Below, one piece after another: positions 34,952-43,359 of a DNA stretch of 64,000 nucleotides. The DNA is from Fictibacillus gelatini DSM 15865 (GTDB lineage: Bacteria; Bacillota; Bacilli; Bacillales; Fictibacillaceae). Position numbers and translations under genes: made by a program. The notes under the pieces are model-generated. The model was not told the origin of the DNA. It searched no databases and was given only the letters and a program-made list of their open reading frames with translations. Location of the stretch: positions 44,933 through 108,932 of the forward strand of contig NZ_KE387234.1 of NCBI RefSeq assembly GCF_000430745.1, given 5' to 3'. The stretch's first letter is position 1. Each line of letters begins with the position of its first letter.

Positions 34952-36142
34952 GTGAAAAAAATTCCCGTAACGGTCCTGAGCGGTTATCTCGGTTCGGGAA
35001 AAACAACTTTGCTCAATCACATTTTAGCGAACCGCGAAGGGCTTAAAATCGCGGTCATCGTCAATGACATGAGCGAGATCAATGTTGATGCGGCTCTTGT
35101 GAAACAAGGCGGGTTTTCGCGAACAGAGGAAAAGCTGGTCGAAATGCAAAACGGCTGCATTTGCTGCACCCTCCGCGAAGACTTGATGAAAGAAGTCGAA
35201 AAGTTGATCAAGCAAGGAAACATTGATTATATCGTCATCGAATCTTCTGGAATAAGCGAGCCGATCCCTGTGGCGCAAACATTTACATACATCGACGAGG
35301 AATTGGGGATCGATTTGACCAAATCATGCAGGCTGGATACGATGGTCACGGTCGTCGATGCCAACCGTTTTTGGGATGACTTTGCATCCGGAGAAAGCTT
35401 GCTCGACCGAAAGCAGGCGGTGAACGAGAATGATGCCCGCGAAGTGATCGATTTAATCATTGACCAAATTGAGTTTTCCAATGTGCTCATCCTCAATAAA
35501 ACCGATTTAGTCGAGCAAGAAGAAGTTGACCGGCTGAAAGGGGTTTTGCGGAAGCTGCAGCCTGAAGCCAAAATCATCGAGACGGCCTTTGCAAACGTTC
35601 CATTAAAAGATGTTTTGAATACAAAGCGGTTTGACTTCGAGCAAGCGAGCCAGTCCGCCGGATGGCTAAAAGAGCTGAACGAGGAACATACGCCTGAAAC
35701 AGAGGAATTCGGAATTTCATCTTTCGTTTACCGGAGAAAACGGCCATTCCATCCTGAGCGTTTACTTGAATGGCTCGAAAATTGGCCGGAAGATGTCGTC
35801 CGGGCAAAGGGCATCTTCTGGGTGGCCACACGGAATAATATGGCCGGGCTGCTATCGCAAGCAGGAACTTCCATCATCATCCAGGGCGCAGGCGAGTGGC
35901 TTGCCGCCTATCCAGAGAATGAACGGCAAAAGCTGCTCGACGAAGACCCCGAATTGCAGAAAAACTGGGACGAAGTATATGGCGATCGCATGACTGAACT
36001 CGTTTTCATCGGCCTCGACATGAACCGACAACAGGTTGAACAGTCGCTCGATAACTGCCTTTTGACGAATAAAGAAATGAGCGGTGATTGGGACAAGCTG
36101 TCCGATCCGCTGCCCCAGTTTGCCATTGGCACAGAACAATAA
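34952..36142 (+). CDS. zagA: COG0523 GTPase ZagA (zinc metallochaperone)
   Basis: 396 residues, close in length and sequence to B. subtilis ZagA/YciC. Walker [12 protein letters not shown] (residues 11-21), the CxCC zinc site [10 protein letters not shown] (near 68-72), [15 protein letters not shown] and the NKTD guanine motif (LILNKTDLV). The C-terminal CobW_C domain follows. It delivers zinc to client enzymes during zinc starvation. A GTG at 34952 is used because AAGGAG lies nine bases upstream; the ATG at 34931 overlaps the Zur box. Confidence 0.93.
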   Translation: MKKIPVTVLSGYLGSGKTTLLNHILANREGLKIAVIVNDMSEINVDAALVKQGGFSRTEEKLVEMQNGCICCTLREDLMKEVEKLIKQGNIDYIVIESSGISEPIPVAQTFTYIDEELGIDLTKSCRLDTMVTVVDANRFWDDFASGESLLDRKQAVNENDAREVIDLIIDQIEFSNVLILNKTDLVEQEEVDRLKGVLRKLQPEAKIIETAFANVPLKDVLNTKRFDFEQASQSAGWLKELNEEHTPETEEFGISSFVYRRKRPFHPERLLEWLENWPEDVVRAKGIFWVATRNNMAGLLSQAGTSIIIQGAGEWLAAYPENERQKLLDEDPELQKNWDEVYGDRMTELVFIGLDMNRQQVEQSLDNCLLTNKEMSGDWDKLSDPLPQFAIGTEQ

Positions 36143-36145
36143 ACA

Positions 36146-36186
36146 TAAGCTCCCTTTCAGGAATACTGGAAGGGAGCTTATTTTTT
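36146..36186. terminator. bidirectional terminator between two CobW genes
   Basis: TAAGCTCCCTTTCAG / CTGGAAGGGAGCTTA stem (one mismatch), loop GAATA, then six T. It is shared by convergent zagA and the second CobW gene. Confidence 0.88.
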
Positions 36187-37159
36187 AAGAGCTCGCCGTT
36201 TTTAAGACAAGTCGCCGGAAGCTTTCTTTCATCTCCTTCACCGGCAATCGGTGCCCGATCATGATGATGCACGTCTCGCGCTTTTCTTCACACGCGAGCC
36301 TCGTGAAATGAGACCGGCCTGAAGCATACTGGAATTGGAATAACCCGCCTTCTCTCTTTAAACGGACGATCCCCTTGCCCCTCACAACATTTTCCGGGAG
36401 GGCATGGAGCCATTTCTCAATCGAAGCGCGTTCAATGGCCGGAACATTTTCCATTTTTATTGCCTGGAATGGATGGTGGTGGCCTTCTTTATGATGGCGG
36501 CTGTTCGCTTGATCGGGCGCCGGGACGGTAAAAGAACCTGCCCTTTTCTTAAACACGGTGTCCATGTCAACTTTCCCAAATGCCGTTTCAATGGTTTTTG
36601 TTTGCCCTTGAAGCAGTTTCTGTATTTTCTTTATGGCTTTTCCCTTTACCTTTTCGCTGACAAGATCGGTTTTATTTAAGATGATCAACGTGCTTGCACT
36701 TAATTGTTCATCAAGCAAATCGCGGATTTCCTTCGAACTCGAAAAGATGCTGCCATATTCCAAAAACTTGCTGCAATCGACGATGCCGATGATCGACTGG
36801 ATTTCAAAGCGATCCATGAGCGCGGGATCCTTCAGCGCTTCCACGATTTCTTTTGGATTGGCGATTCCCGTCCCTTCAATAAGGAGCACATCCACCTCGT
36901 TCTCTTTTTTCAAAAAAAGCGCCAGCTCTTCAATCAAGTTCTCCTTAACCGTGCAGCAAATGCAGCCATCCAGCAACTCTACCATTTTTTCACGCTGAAA
37001 GAGGTGACTTTCGACATTCGCCTGGCCCAGTTCATTCAATACGATTCCGGGCGTGGCGTTCATGCTTTTGCAATGTTGGAGCATGTTCAGCATGACTGTC
37101 GTTTTGCCGCTCCCAAGAAACCCTGTCAAAATAAACACTGGAATTTTCCTCATTTTCAT
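36185..37159 (-). CDS. CobW/COG0523-family GTPase
   Basis: 324 residues. Walker A GFLGSGKTTVM, the CxCC site DGCICCTVKEN, LLIEGTGIANPKEI and ILNKTDLV show a complete G3E GTPase. A histidine-rich stretch, SRHHKEGHHHPF, near residue 220 separates the GTPase from the CobW_C domain and is a likely metal store or relay. It differs clearly from zagA. AGGAGGA precedes the ATG. It shares the Zur-box region with the divergent permease operon. Confidence 0.9.
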   Translation of the reverse strand: MKMRKIPVFILTGFLGSGKTTVMLNMLQHCKSMNATPGIVLNELGQANVESHLFQREKMVELLDGCICCTVKENLIEELALFLKKENEVDVLLIEGTGIANPKEIVEALKDPALMDRFEIQSIIGIVDCSKFLEYGSIFSSSKEIRDLLDEQLSASTLIILNKTDLVSEKVKGKAIKKIQKLLQGQTKTIETAFGKVDMDTVFKKRAGSFTVPAPDQANSRHHKEGHHHPFQAIKMENVPAIERASIEKWLHALPENVVRGKGIVRLKREGGLFQFQYASGRSHFTRLACEEKRETCIIMIGHRLPVKEMKESFRRLVLKTASS

Positions 37160-37223
37160 AAATATCCTCCTATGTACAAAAATAGTTTGATTGCATTGGC
37201 GATCCCAATCCTATAATACTTGC

Positions 37224-37244
37224 AAATCGTAATGATTATGATTT
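37224..37244. promoter_or_regulatory. Zur box 3 (CobW / permease divergent promoters)
   Basis: AATCGTAATGATTATGATTT, preceded by one A, has one base changed from the perfect dyad. TATAAT at 37212-37217 is a plausible -10 for the plus-strand operon. It lies between the second CobW gene and the permease, so it may serve both. Confidence 0.88.
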
Positions 37245-37300
37245 AGAATTAAAATATCATTTTTCAGCTTTGTTGGATGAAAATTAGGAGGGCACCCTTT

Positions 37301-38320
37301 ATGGCTTACATAAAAAAGACGGAAGGCTCTTTGAGAAAAGATGTAATCGGGATTTGCCTTTTTTTAATGTTTCTCGTTTCTTTCCTTTTCACGGAACAGA
37401 TTAAACAGGATCCGCTGATGGCGAAACTCCCAAAAATGTTCGTCCAATTCAACACCATTTTTTTGAGCATCATCATCGAGACCATTCCTTTTATTCTATT
37501 AGGCGTGTTTATTTCATCCTTTATCCAAACATTCGTTTCAGAAAAAGCGATCGCGAAATTCATTCCAAAAAAACCGATTATGGCGATTGTTCCCGCGATT
37601 TTGCTTGGCTTTGCTTTTCCATTATGCGAATGCGCAATCGTTCCTGTGGTGAGAAGATTGATAAAAAAAGGATTGCCCCTCCATATCGGGGCTGTCTTGC
37701 TTATTTCCACCCCTATCCTTAATCCTGTCGTCCTCCTATCAACCTATTTTGCGTTCCGGAATCATGAGGCGATCCTTTACGCGCGGATGGGACTTGCCAT
37801 TTTTGTGGCGGCCATAGTGGGGACCATCACCTATTTTCTTTTCAAAAACCGCAAAGAATTGAAGTGGAGCAAGGAAGAATTGGCCGGTGAAGCCGTATCG
37901 GGGGCAACGCGAACGTTAAGCAGATGGAAGCAGACGTTTTACCATGCTTCAGATGAATTTTTTGACACTGGCAAATACATCATTATCGGCGCGTTTCTTG
38001 CCAGCCTGTTCCAAACCTTTTTCAACAGGAATTTCCTTCTATCCATCGGAACGGATGATGTCCGCTCCACTGGCCTGATGATGGGACTCTCGTTTCTTTT
38101 GTCGATTTGTTCAGAAGCCGACGCATTTATTGCCGCTTCCTTTGGCACCACGTTTTCAAAGGTGTCGTTAATCGCTTTTCTCGTGTACGGTCCCATACTG
38201 GACATTAAAAATGCGCTCATGCTCTTTGCCGCGTTCAACACCCGCTTTGTTCTCGCGTTCATTTCAATTGTCACAGTAGTTGTGTTTTTCTCGGCCCTGT
38301 GCCTGAAATTCATTTTATAA
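37301..38320 (+). CDS. permease, ArsP/DUF318 family (YcgR-like)
   Basis: 339 residues with about eight membrane helices. PLCECAIVPVVRRLIKKGLPLHIGAVLL contains the CxC motif of this permease family, and SICSEADAFIAASF recurs in the second half. Family members export arsenicals or work with a TIGR03943 partner in unknown transport. It is paired here with that partner, like B. subtilis ycgR-ycgQ. AGGAGGG precedes the ATG at 37301. Regulation by Zur suggests zinc or another divalent metal, or a zinc-linked metabolite (inference). Confidence 0.87.
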   Translation: MAYIKKTEGSLRKDVIGICLFLMFLVSFLFTEQIKQDPLMAKLPKMFVQFNTIFLSIIIETIPFILLGVFISSFIQTFVSEKAIAKFIPKKPIMAIVPAILLGFAFPLCECAIVPVVRRLIKKGLPLHIGAVLLISTPILNPVVLLSTYFAFRNHEAILYARMGLAIFVAAIVGTITYFLFKNRKELKWSKEELAGEAVSGATRTLSRWKQTFYHASDEFFDTGKYIIIGAFLASLFQTFFNRNFLLSIGTDDVRSTGLMMGLSFLLSICSEADAFIAASFGTTFSKVSLIAFLVYGPILDIKNALMLFAAFNTRFVLAFISIVTVVVFFSALCLKFIL

Positions 38321-38333
38321 TGGAGGGAAGGAA

Positions 38334-39287
38334 TTGAAGAATGAACAAGATTGGGAATTCCATATGTATATTCGCGCGATCATATTATTCGGATTCATGC
38401 TGCTCCTATTTGCTTTTATCGTAAGCGGGAAAATCAACTCGTACGTTTCGCCGCGAATGGTGCCTTTTGCGTATATGGCCATGATTGGCTTTGGTTTGCT
38501 CGGTGCCGTCCAGATGTTCAGGGGGACGGCGAAAAACATGGAGGAGGAAATGAATTGCGGCTGCGGCATTGATCACCGCCCAAAAGGCTCCCCGCTAGCC
38601 CAGTTTTCTCTCTATCTCATTTTCGTCATCCCGGTTTTAGCCGGCCTCATGATCCCGGAAGCGGCGTTGGACACATCCGTTGCGAAAAATCGCGGCGTCA
38701 AATATGGCTCTGGCATTTATTCGAAGCCGAGTCCCCCAAAAATGGAGAACGAGAAATCAAACGCATTTAAAATCGATGCCGACGAATATTTGAAGGATCC
38801 AGATGGCTATATAAAAAAAATGGAAAAAAATGCAACAAAACAAGCCGGAGTGGACGAATCTGCTGCAGGATCAGATGATGCCCGAGCGTATTACGCTTCT
38901 CTGGTGAATACGCTCGCGAGGACAAATAAAATCATCGTCACTCCGAACAACTTTATGGAAGTCATGGCTGCCATGGATCATGACATTCGCCCGTTTGTCG
39001 GCAAACAAATGGAGATTAGTGGTTTTGTTTACCGGGAATCCGGCTTCAAAGCGGATCAAGCCGTCGTTGCCCGCTTTGCCGTGGAGTGCTGCATAGCGGA
39101 TGCTTCTGTTTATGGCGTCCTCATGTCAAGCAAAGACATGAAAGCCTATCAAGATGATGCATGGATCAAAGCAACTGGTGTCATAACGAAATCCGTTTAC
39201 AACAAACATCCGATTCCACTCATGAAAGTCCAACACTTGACAAGAATTAAAGAGCCGAAAGACCCTTATGTGTACCCGGACATGTAG
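38334..39287 (+). CDS. TIGR03943-family permease partner (YcgQ-like)
   Basis: 317 residues. Two N-terminal membrane helices, then a cytosolic MNCGCGIDH cysteine motif, another helix, and a long C-terminal domain with GKQMEISGFVYRESGF and ARFAVECCIADASVYGV. TTG start with GGAGGG six bases upstream. It is translated 14 bp after the permease. The Cys/His motif may handle metal. Confidence 0.87.
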   Translation: MKNEQDWEFHMYIRAIILFGFMLLLFAFIVSGKINSYVSPRMVPFAYMAMIGFGLLGAVQMFRGTAKNMEEEMNCGCGIDHRPKGSPLAQFSLYLIFVIPVLAGLMIPEAALDTSVAKNRGVKYGSGIYSKPSPPKMENEKSNAFKIDADEYLKDPDGYIKKMEKNATKQAGVDESAAGSDDARAYYASLVNTLARTNKIIVTPNNFMEVMAAMDHDIRPFVGKQMEISGFVYRESGFKADQAVVARFAVECCIADASVYGVLMSSKDMKAYQDDAWIKATGVITKSVYNKHPIPLMKVQHLTRIKEPKDPYVYPDM

Positions 39288-39384
39288 CCATGGAATGATG
39301 GATAGATCGTGGGATGCGATAAGACACCCATTTAGAAAAATCAACGCCCGGGTATTTCCCGTTTTACTGATGAGAAATGTAAAA

Positions 39385-39414
39385 GGAACGGCGAACTGAT
39401 ATGTTCACCGTCCC
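39385..39414 (-). terminator. terminator after the YmaF gene
   Basis: ACGGTGAAC / GTTCGCCGT imperfect stem on the minus strand, followed by CCTTTTACATTT. Confidence 0.5.
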
Positions 39415-39507
39415 TCTCTAGAAAGTGTTGATTTATTTTTCTAATCGCTAAATGAGGAAATTTCTTGCATCCCTTATTTATCCCGGCGGGCTTTAGAAAA
39501 GTCCATC

Positions 39508-39849
39508 TCACTTGTTCCCGGGGGCCGGCTGGTCGACTCCCTTTACCCGATGCCTATGCCCATCATCGGTTGACGTATAGAAATCGTAATAATGGACATG
39601 CATCCCGTTCCCCACCGGGATCGCCGGTCCGGACCAGGCCTGGTAATGATGGGTGTGGCCGTCTTCAAAAACGACATATCCCTCCGTATAATGAATATGG
39701 CTGCCATCCTGGGTGCGGGTCGGAGGATGTGTAACATCCAGGCATTGGTGTACATGCCCTCCTTCCATCGACGTATAATCGACAGAACCATGGGTATGAT
39801 GCGGAACAAATCCTTCCACAAAGTCATCCTTCCCAATTTTTCGATTCAT
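39508..39849 (-). CDS. YmaF-family histidine-rich protein
   Basis: 113 residues with many histidines in spaced H-x-H motifs: PHHTHGSVDY, GGHVHQCLD, GSHIHYTEG, DGHTHHYQAW, GMHVHYYDF, DGHRHRVKG. This repeat pattern is that of the YmaF family. Such clusters suggest binding of zinc, nickel or copper. The gene lies next to the Zur cluster, but no Zur box is seen directly upstream. Function unknown. Confidence 0.88.
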   Translation of the reverse strand: MNRKIGKDDFVEGFVPHHTHGSVDYTSMEGGHVHQCLDVTHPPTRTQDGSHIHYTEGYVVFEDGHTHHYQAWSGPAIPVGNGMHVHYYDFYTSTDDGHRHRVKGVDQPAPGNK

Positions 39850-40065
39850 GCAGCTTCCCCCTTTTATGCATTTTTATCATGTTTATGCGCCGAAATAGTA
39901 TTGTTGACCTGGCGCGTGAAAAACGCAAGGCTTCATTTCCAGGCGGCTGAATCAGGACCCTGGCACCAAAATTTTTACTCCTGTAAAACTTTCTCGAATG
40001 TGGCGGCACGAATGTCCGCGAACAGATCATTTTAATGAAATTCACTGGCCGTCATTCGGATCGCT

Positions 40066-40992
40066 TTAAAAAGGCGTCTCATATATAACTTCTCCGGTCA
40101 GCGATACATCATAGCCGCCGATGGAAGCGACTTCTTTTTTAAACGCATCGGAACGTAAAATTTGTTTCACGACATTCAGTAATTCCCCGGATGATTTGAG
40201 AATGACAAGGTCGTACCGTTCTTGGATTAAAGGAATGAAATCGATGCCGACGATTCTGGCCGCTTTTTCAATACCGATTCCTACATTCGCTCTCCCGCTT
40301 GCGATCGCAGAAGCGACGCTTAAATGATTTGACTCCTCGTTTTCATAGCCGCTAATGATGTTTGGTGAAATATTGTGAAGGATTAATTGTTCGTCAAGCA
40401 ACACCCTTGCCCCTGAGCCTTTTTCCCGATTGGCCAATTGAATGAACGGCTTGCTCAGGTCACTCCACGTTTGTATATTCTGGGGATTTCCGTTTGGAAC
40501 ATAGAAGCCGGCCATGCGCGAGACGAGGTTGACAACCGTATAAGAATGTCCAGTAAGCAACTTTTTAACATAGGGAACATTATATTCGCCTGTTTCACCA
40601 TCAAACAAATGCAGGCTGACAATGTCGCACTCGCCCTGATACATCGAGATAAGACTATTTAAGCTGCCAACATAAGAGCGCAATGGCCTTAAGGGAGAAT
40701 TTTTTTCAATTTCACTTGCAAGGAGGTCGAGAACCATATCCTGTCCACTAATGACCACGGTTCTTGGGCTTGATTTTTCTACTTTTTGCAGCTTTTCATT
40801 GTGTGAAGGCACAACGGCGGACTGCCGATTTCCTCTCTTATAGTTTTCAAGGTCGGCCTGGTCGATGCGCATTTGCCTCCCGACACGGAAAGCGGGCAAT
40901 TCTCCTTTTTTAATAATGTCGTAAACGGTTAATTTTGAAACTCTCAAAAGGCCGGCCACTTCTTCAACGGTATATGAATGCTCTTTGTTCAT
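40066..40992 (-). CDS. excisionase-type HTH regulator with PBP-like ligand domain (YvgK-like)
   Basis: 308 residues. An N-terminal HTH (YTVEEVAGLLRVSKLTVYDII ... LENYKRG) is followed by a periplasmic-binding-protein-like domain in the cytosol (SYVGSLNSLISMYQGECDIVSLHLFDGETGEYN; ASAIASGRANVGIGIEKAAR). The same layout occurs in B. subtilis YvgK beside a molybdate ABC system. AGGGGA precedes the ATG at 40992. It probably senses molybdate or molybdopterin and controls the divergent modAB. Confidence 0.88.
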   Translation of the reverse strand: MNKEHSYTVEEVAGLLRVSKLTVYDIIKKGELPAFRVGRQMRIDQADLENYKRGNRQSAVVPSHNEKLQKVEKSSPRTVVISGQDMVLDLLASEIEKNSPLRPLRSYVGSLNSLISMYQGECDIVSLHLFDGETGEYNVPYVKKLLTGHSYTVVNLVSRMAGFYVPNGNPQNIQTWSDLSKPFIQLANREKGSGARVLLDEQLILHNISPNIISGYENEESNHLSVASAIASGRANVGIGIEKAARIVGIDFIPLIQERYDLVILKSSGELLNVVKQILRSDAFKKEVASIGGYDVSLTGEVIYETPF

Positions 40993-41030
40993 AAAAAATC
41001 CCCTTCTTTCTTGCAAAAACTAATCTATAT

Positions 41031-41070
41031 TCAATTATAATAAGTTATAACTAATTATAATGAATTATAA
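41031..41070. promoter_or_regulatory. four 10-bp direct repeats (AATTATAA) between regulator and modA
   Basis: Consecutive 10-mers TCAATTATAA, TAAGTTATAA, CTAATTATAA and TGAATTATAA sit on one helical face. They are the best candidate operator for the divergent regulator and would also overlap A/T-rich -10 elements. Confidence 0.65.
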
Positions 41071-41083
41071 TTTGGAGGGCGCT

Positions 41084-41884
41084 ATGAAAAAATTTCTCAT
41101 ATCCATCTTAATGTTCGTCATTATGATTTGCAGCGGATGTTCAACTCCGGGTGTGACAAAAAAAGATTCTTCCTCAGCCGGCAAACAAACGGAGCTGACA
41201 ATCTCAGCGGCCGCAAGCTTGAATGATGCGCTTGCTGAAATCAAATCCGTCTATGAAAAAAAGCATAACAACGTACATCTTTCCTTTAATTTTGGCGCAT
41301 CCGGAGCGTTAGAGCAACAAATATCCCGGGGTGCGCCAGTCGATTTGTTCTTCTCCGCGGCCAAAGACAAGTTAGATTCTCTTGTTCAAAAGGGATTGAT
41401 CGACAAAAAACAAGCTTGCGATCTTGTCGGAAATGATCTCGTTTTGATCGTTCCGAAAAACGAAAAGGAAAAGGTCTCACGTTTTGAGCAATTAACGGAC
41501 AACAACATAAAAAAAATCGCCATCGGCACACCCGAATCCGTTCCAGCAGGCGCCTATGCGAAAGAAACACTGCAAAATTTGAGAATCTGGGACAACGTTC
41601 AAAACAAAGTCGTCCAGGCAAAAGATGTTCGCCAGGTTCTGTCCTATGTAGAAACCGGTAATGTGGATGCCGGGCTCGTTTATAAAACGGACGCGCTTCC
41701 CTCCTCAAAAGTGAAAATCGTTCGAACAGCGAATGAGGACACACATCAGCCCATCGTTTATCCGCTCGGCATTATTAAAAGCTCAACACATATGAAACAG
41801 GCGGAAGCATTTTACCGATTCATGCAGGGAGATGAAGCGCTCCGTATTTTGAAAAAGCATGGGTTTAAAGGATTGAAACAATAA
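41084..41884 (+). CDS. modA: molybdate-binding lipoprotein ModA
   Basis: 266 residues with a lipoprotein signal ending ICSGCS. The ModA signatures follow: LTISAAASLNDALAEIK, NFGASGALEQQISRGAPVDLFFSAA, NDLVLIVPKN, IAIGTPESVPAGAYAKE and ETGNVDAGLVYKTDA. Captures molybdate or tungstate outside the membrane. TTGGAGGG before the ATG at 41084. Confidence 0.94.
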   Translation: MKKFLISILMFVIMICSGCSTPGVTKKDSSSAGKQTELTISAAASLNDALAEIKSVYEKKHNNVHLSFNFGASGALEQQISRGAPVDLFFSAAKDKLDSLVQKGLIDKKQACDLVGNDLVLIVPKNEKEKVSRFEQLTDNNIKKIAIGTPESVPAGAYAKETLQNLRIWDNVQNKVVQAKDVRQVLSYVETGNVDAGLVYKTDALPSSKVKIVRTANEDTHQPIVYPLGIIKSSTHMKQAEAFYRFMQGDEALRILKKHGFKGLKQ

Positions 41885-41885
41885 A

Positions 41886-42530
41886 ATGGTGAACGACTTC
41901 TGGTCTCCAGTAAAACTATCGATCAGCATTGCATGTGTATCAAGCATTTTTGTTATCCTTTCAGGCACAATCGTTGGGAGGCTGATGGCCCGGAAACGTT
42001 TTGCCGGAAAGGTCATTGTTGAAACGATGCTTATGCTGCCGCTCGTACTTCCGCCATCCGTCGTTGGCTTCTTGCTGATTGTCATCTTTGGGAGTAACAG
42101 CCCGGTCGGCCGGATCTTTCATCAACCGATTATGTTCACATGGTGGGCGGCGGTCATCGCTTCGTCAGTCGTCGCCTTTCCGTTAATGTACCAGGCGGCA
42201 AAAACCGGATTTCAGTCGGTCGATGGAGAAATTGAAGACGCGGCAAGAGTGGACGGGGCGAATGAATTCAAGGTGCTGCTGTTCATTTCCATTCCGCTTG
42301 CGTTCAAATCGCTTCTTTCGGGGGCAGTCTTGAGCTTTGCGAGAGCGCTCGGCGAATTTGGCGCAACATTGATGTTCGCTGGGAATATCCCCGGGAGGAC
42401 GCAAACGATTCCAACCGCCATTTATGTCGCCATGGATTCCGGAAATATGCAGTTAGCCTGGCTCTGGGTGCTCGCAATCATCGCTATTTCATTTATGATG
42501 CTTGTCATTGTACAGCTCAGACAAAAATAA
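41886..42530 (+). CDS. modB: molybdate ABC permease ModB
   Basis: 214 residues, five membrane helices. LMLPLVLPPSVVGFLLIVIFG and the EAA loop EDAARVDGANEFKVLLFISIPLA are ModB hallmarks, as is FARALGEFGATLMFAGN. It follows modA by one base. No modC ATPase is present, as in the similar B. subtilis cluster, so a shared ATPase elsewhere must power it (inference). Confidence 0.93.
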   Translation: MVNDFWSPVKLSISIACVSSIFVILSGTIVGRLMARKRFAGKVIVETMLMLPLVLPPSVVGFLLIVIFGSNSPVGRIFHQPIMFTWWAAVIASSVVAFPLMYQAAKTGFQSVDGEIEDAARVDGANEFKVLLFISIPLAFKSLLSGAVLSFARALGEFGATLMFAGNIPGRTQTIPTAIYVAMDSGNMQLAWLWVLAIIAISFMMLVIVQLRQK

Positions 42531-42558
42531 TGTTCTTTTATTTCGTATCAATTGCGGT

Positions 42559-42722
42559 TTGGAAAATAAAATTCGAGGTTTGGAAAATAAAATAAGTGTT
42601 TTGGAAAAAAAATTTTAGAGTTTGGAAAATAAAATAGCATTTTGGAAAACAAATTTCCCACTTTAGAAAATAAAATTCGGAGTTCGGAAAATAAAGTACG
42701 GAGTTAGGAAAATATCGCGATG
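42559..42722. repeat. 21-bp-phased array, TTGGAAAATAAAA boxes (array C)
   Basis: Eight boxes begin at 42559, 42580, 42601, 42622, 42642, 42663, 42684 and 42705: 21 bp apart with one 20-bp step. It fills most of the 327-bp gap between convergent modB and the MerR gene. One frame reads LENKIRG LENKISV but has stops, so it is not a gene. Confidence 0.88.
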
Positions 42723-42857
42723 AAGTATTGCGATCTGTCCTTTTTGCATTCAAAATTGTTACGATTTTGACTTTTAAATGCGCCTATCTAGCAAACGGGG
42801 CTTATAAATGCTTTCTTGAAGCGTGAAAAAGCCGATGATGAAATCGGCTCAAAGGTA

Positions 42858-43196
42858 TTATTCATTATTTTTCTCATTGGAAGCTGTATTGGCAAGCTTG
42901 AGAAAAACGTCATTGATGTTTTTCATCCGGGCTTCCACCTTTTTAGCTGCCGCATCCAGCGTGAATCCTTCTTCAATCAACTCTTGAATGAGAAGGATTT
43001 TTTTTATGTTTATATAATTGTACCTGCGGGTCGTTCCTTCCCCTTCCTTCTCAGACTCGATGATCCCTTTTTCTTCCCAGTAGCGTATTTTTCTTGTCGG
43101 TACCCCGGTGATGTCAGAAACTTCTCCGATTCCCACAACAAGTTTTTTTAACAAATCAAAATCAAGCAATGGATCGATCTCATGGTTATCGCTCAC
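42858..43196 (-). CDS. MerR-family regulator (YfmP-like)
   Basis: 112 residues. Winged-helix MerR domain IGEVSDITGVPTRKIRYWEEKGII, then KILLIQELIEEGFTLDAAAKKVEARM. A GTG at 43196 six bases after GGAGGG is the start. It has no C-terminal effector domain beyond a short helix. It is divergent from an MFS permease, like the B. subtilis yfmP-yfmO pair, and should regulate it. Confidence 0.85.
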   Translation of the reverse strand: MSDNHEIDPLLDFDLLKKLVVGIGEVSDITGVPTRKIRYWEEKGIIESEKEGEGTTRRYNYINIKKILLIQELIEEGFTLDAAAKKVEARMKNINDVFLKLANTASNEKNNE

Positions 43197-43270
43197 AATC
43201 TTCCCTCCCTTACTCTTCGTAACTATTTTACAACACAAGAAATTTATTTACAAAAACCAAACGCAATCTA

Positions 43271-43298
43271 TTGACTTTATTTGTAACTTAATTACAAT
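43271..43298 (+). promoter_or_regulatory. MFS promoter with MerR-like dyad
   Basis: TTGACT (43271-43276) and TACAAT (43293-43298) flank TTGTAACTTAATTACAA, a dyad TTGTAA-N5-TTACAA. An alternative pair, TTGTAA with a 19-bp spacer to TATAAT (43306-43311), would give the long spacer typical of MerR-activated promoters. Confidence 0.6.
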
Positions 43299-43359
43299 GT
43301 ATGTATATAATATTCATTAAGTGAAACTAAATGTTCAAATGAATAAGGAGGCCATTTCT

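Noticed and set aside
39824-40045. 73-residue ORF between YmaF and the molybdate regulator
   Set aside because: Overlaps the YmaF start region, lacks a ribosome-binding site and shows no protein-like pattern.
42538-42753. Protein made of heptads (FQTxxFI or LENKxxx) encoded by array C
   Set aside because: The open frame follows from the 21-bp period; there is no ribosome-binding site, the other strand's LENK reading has stops, and a 20-bp step breaks the frame.
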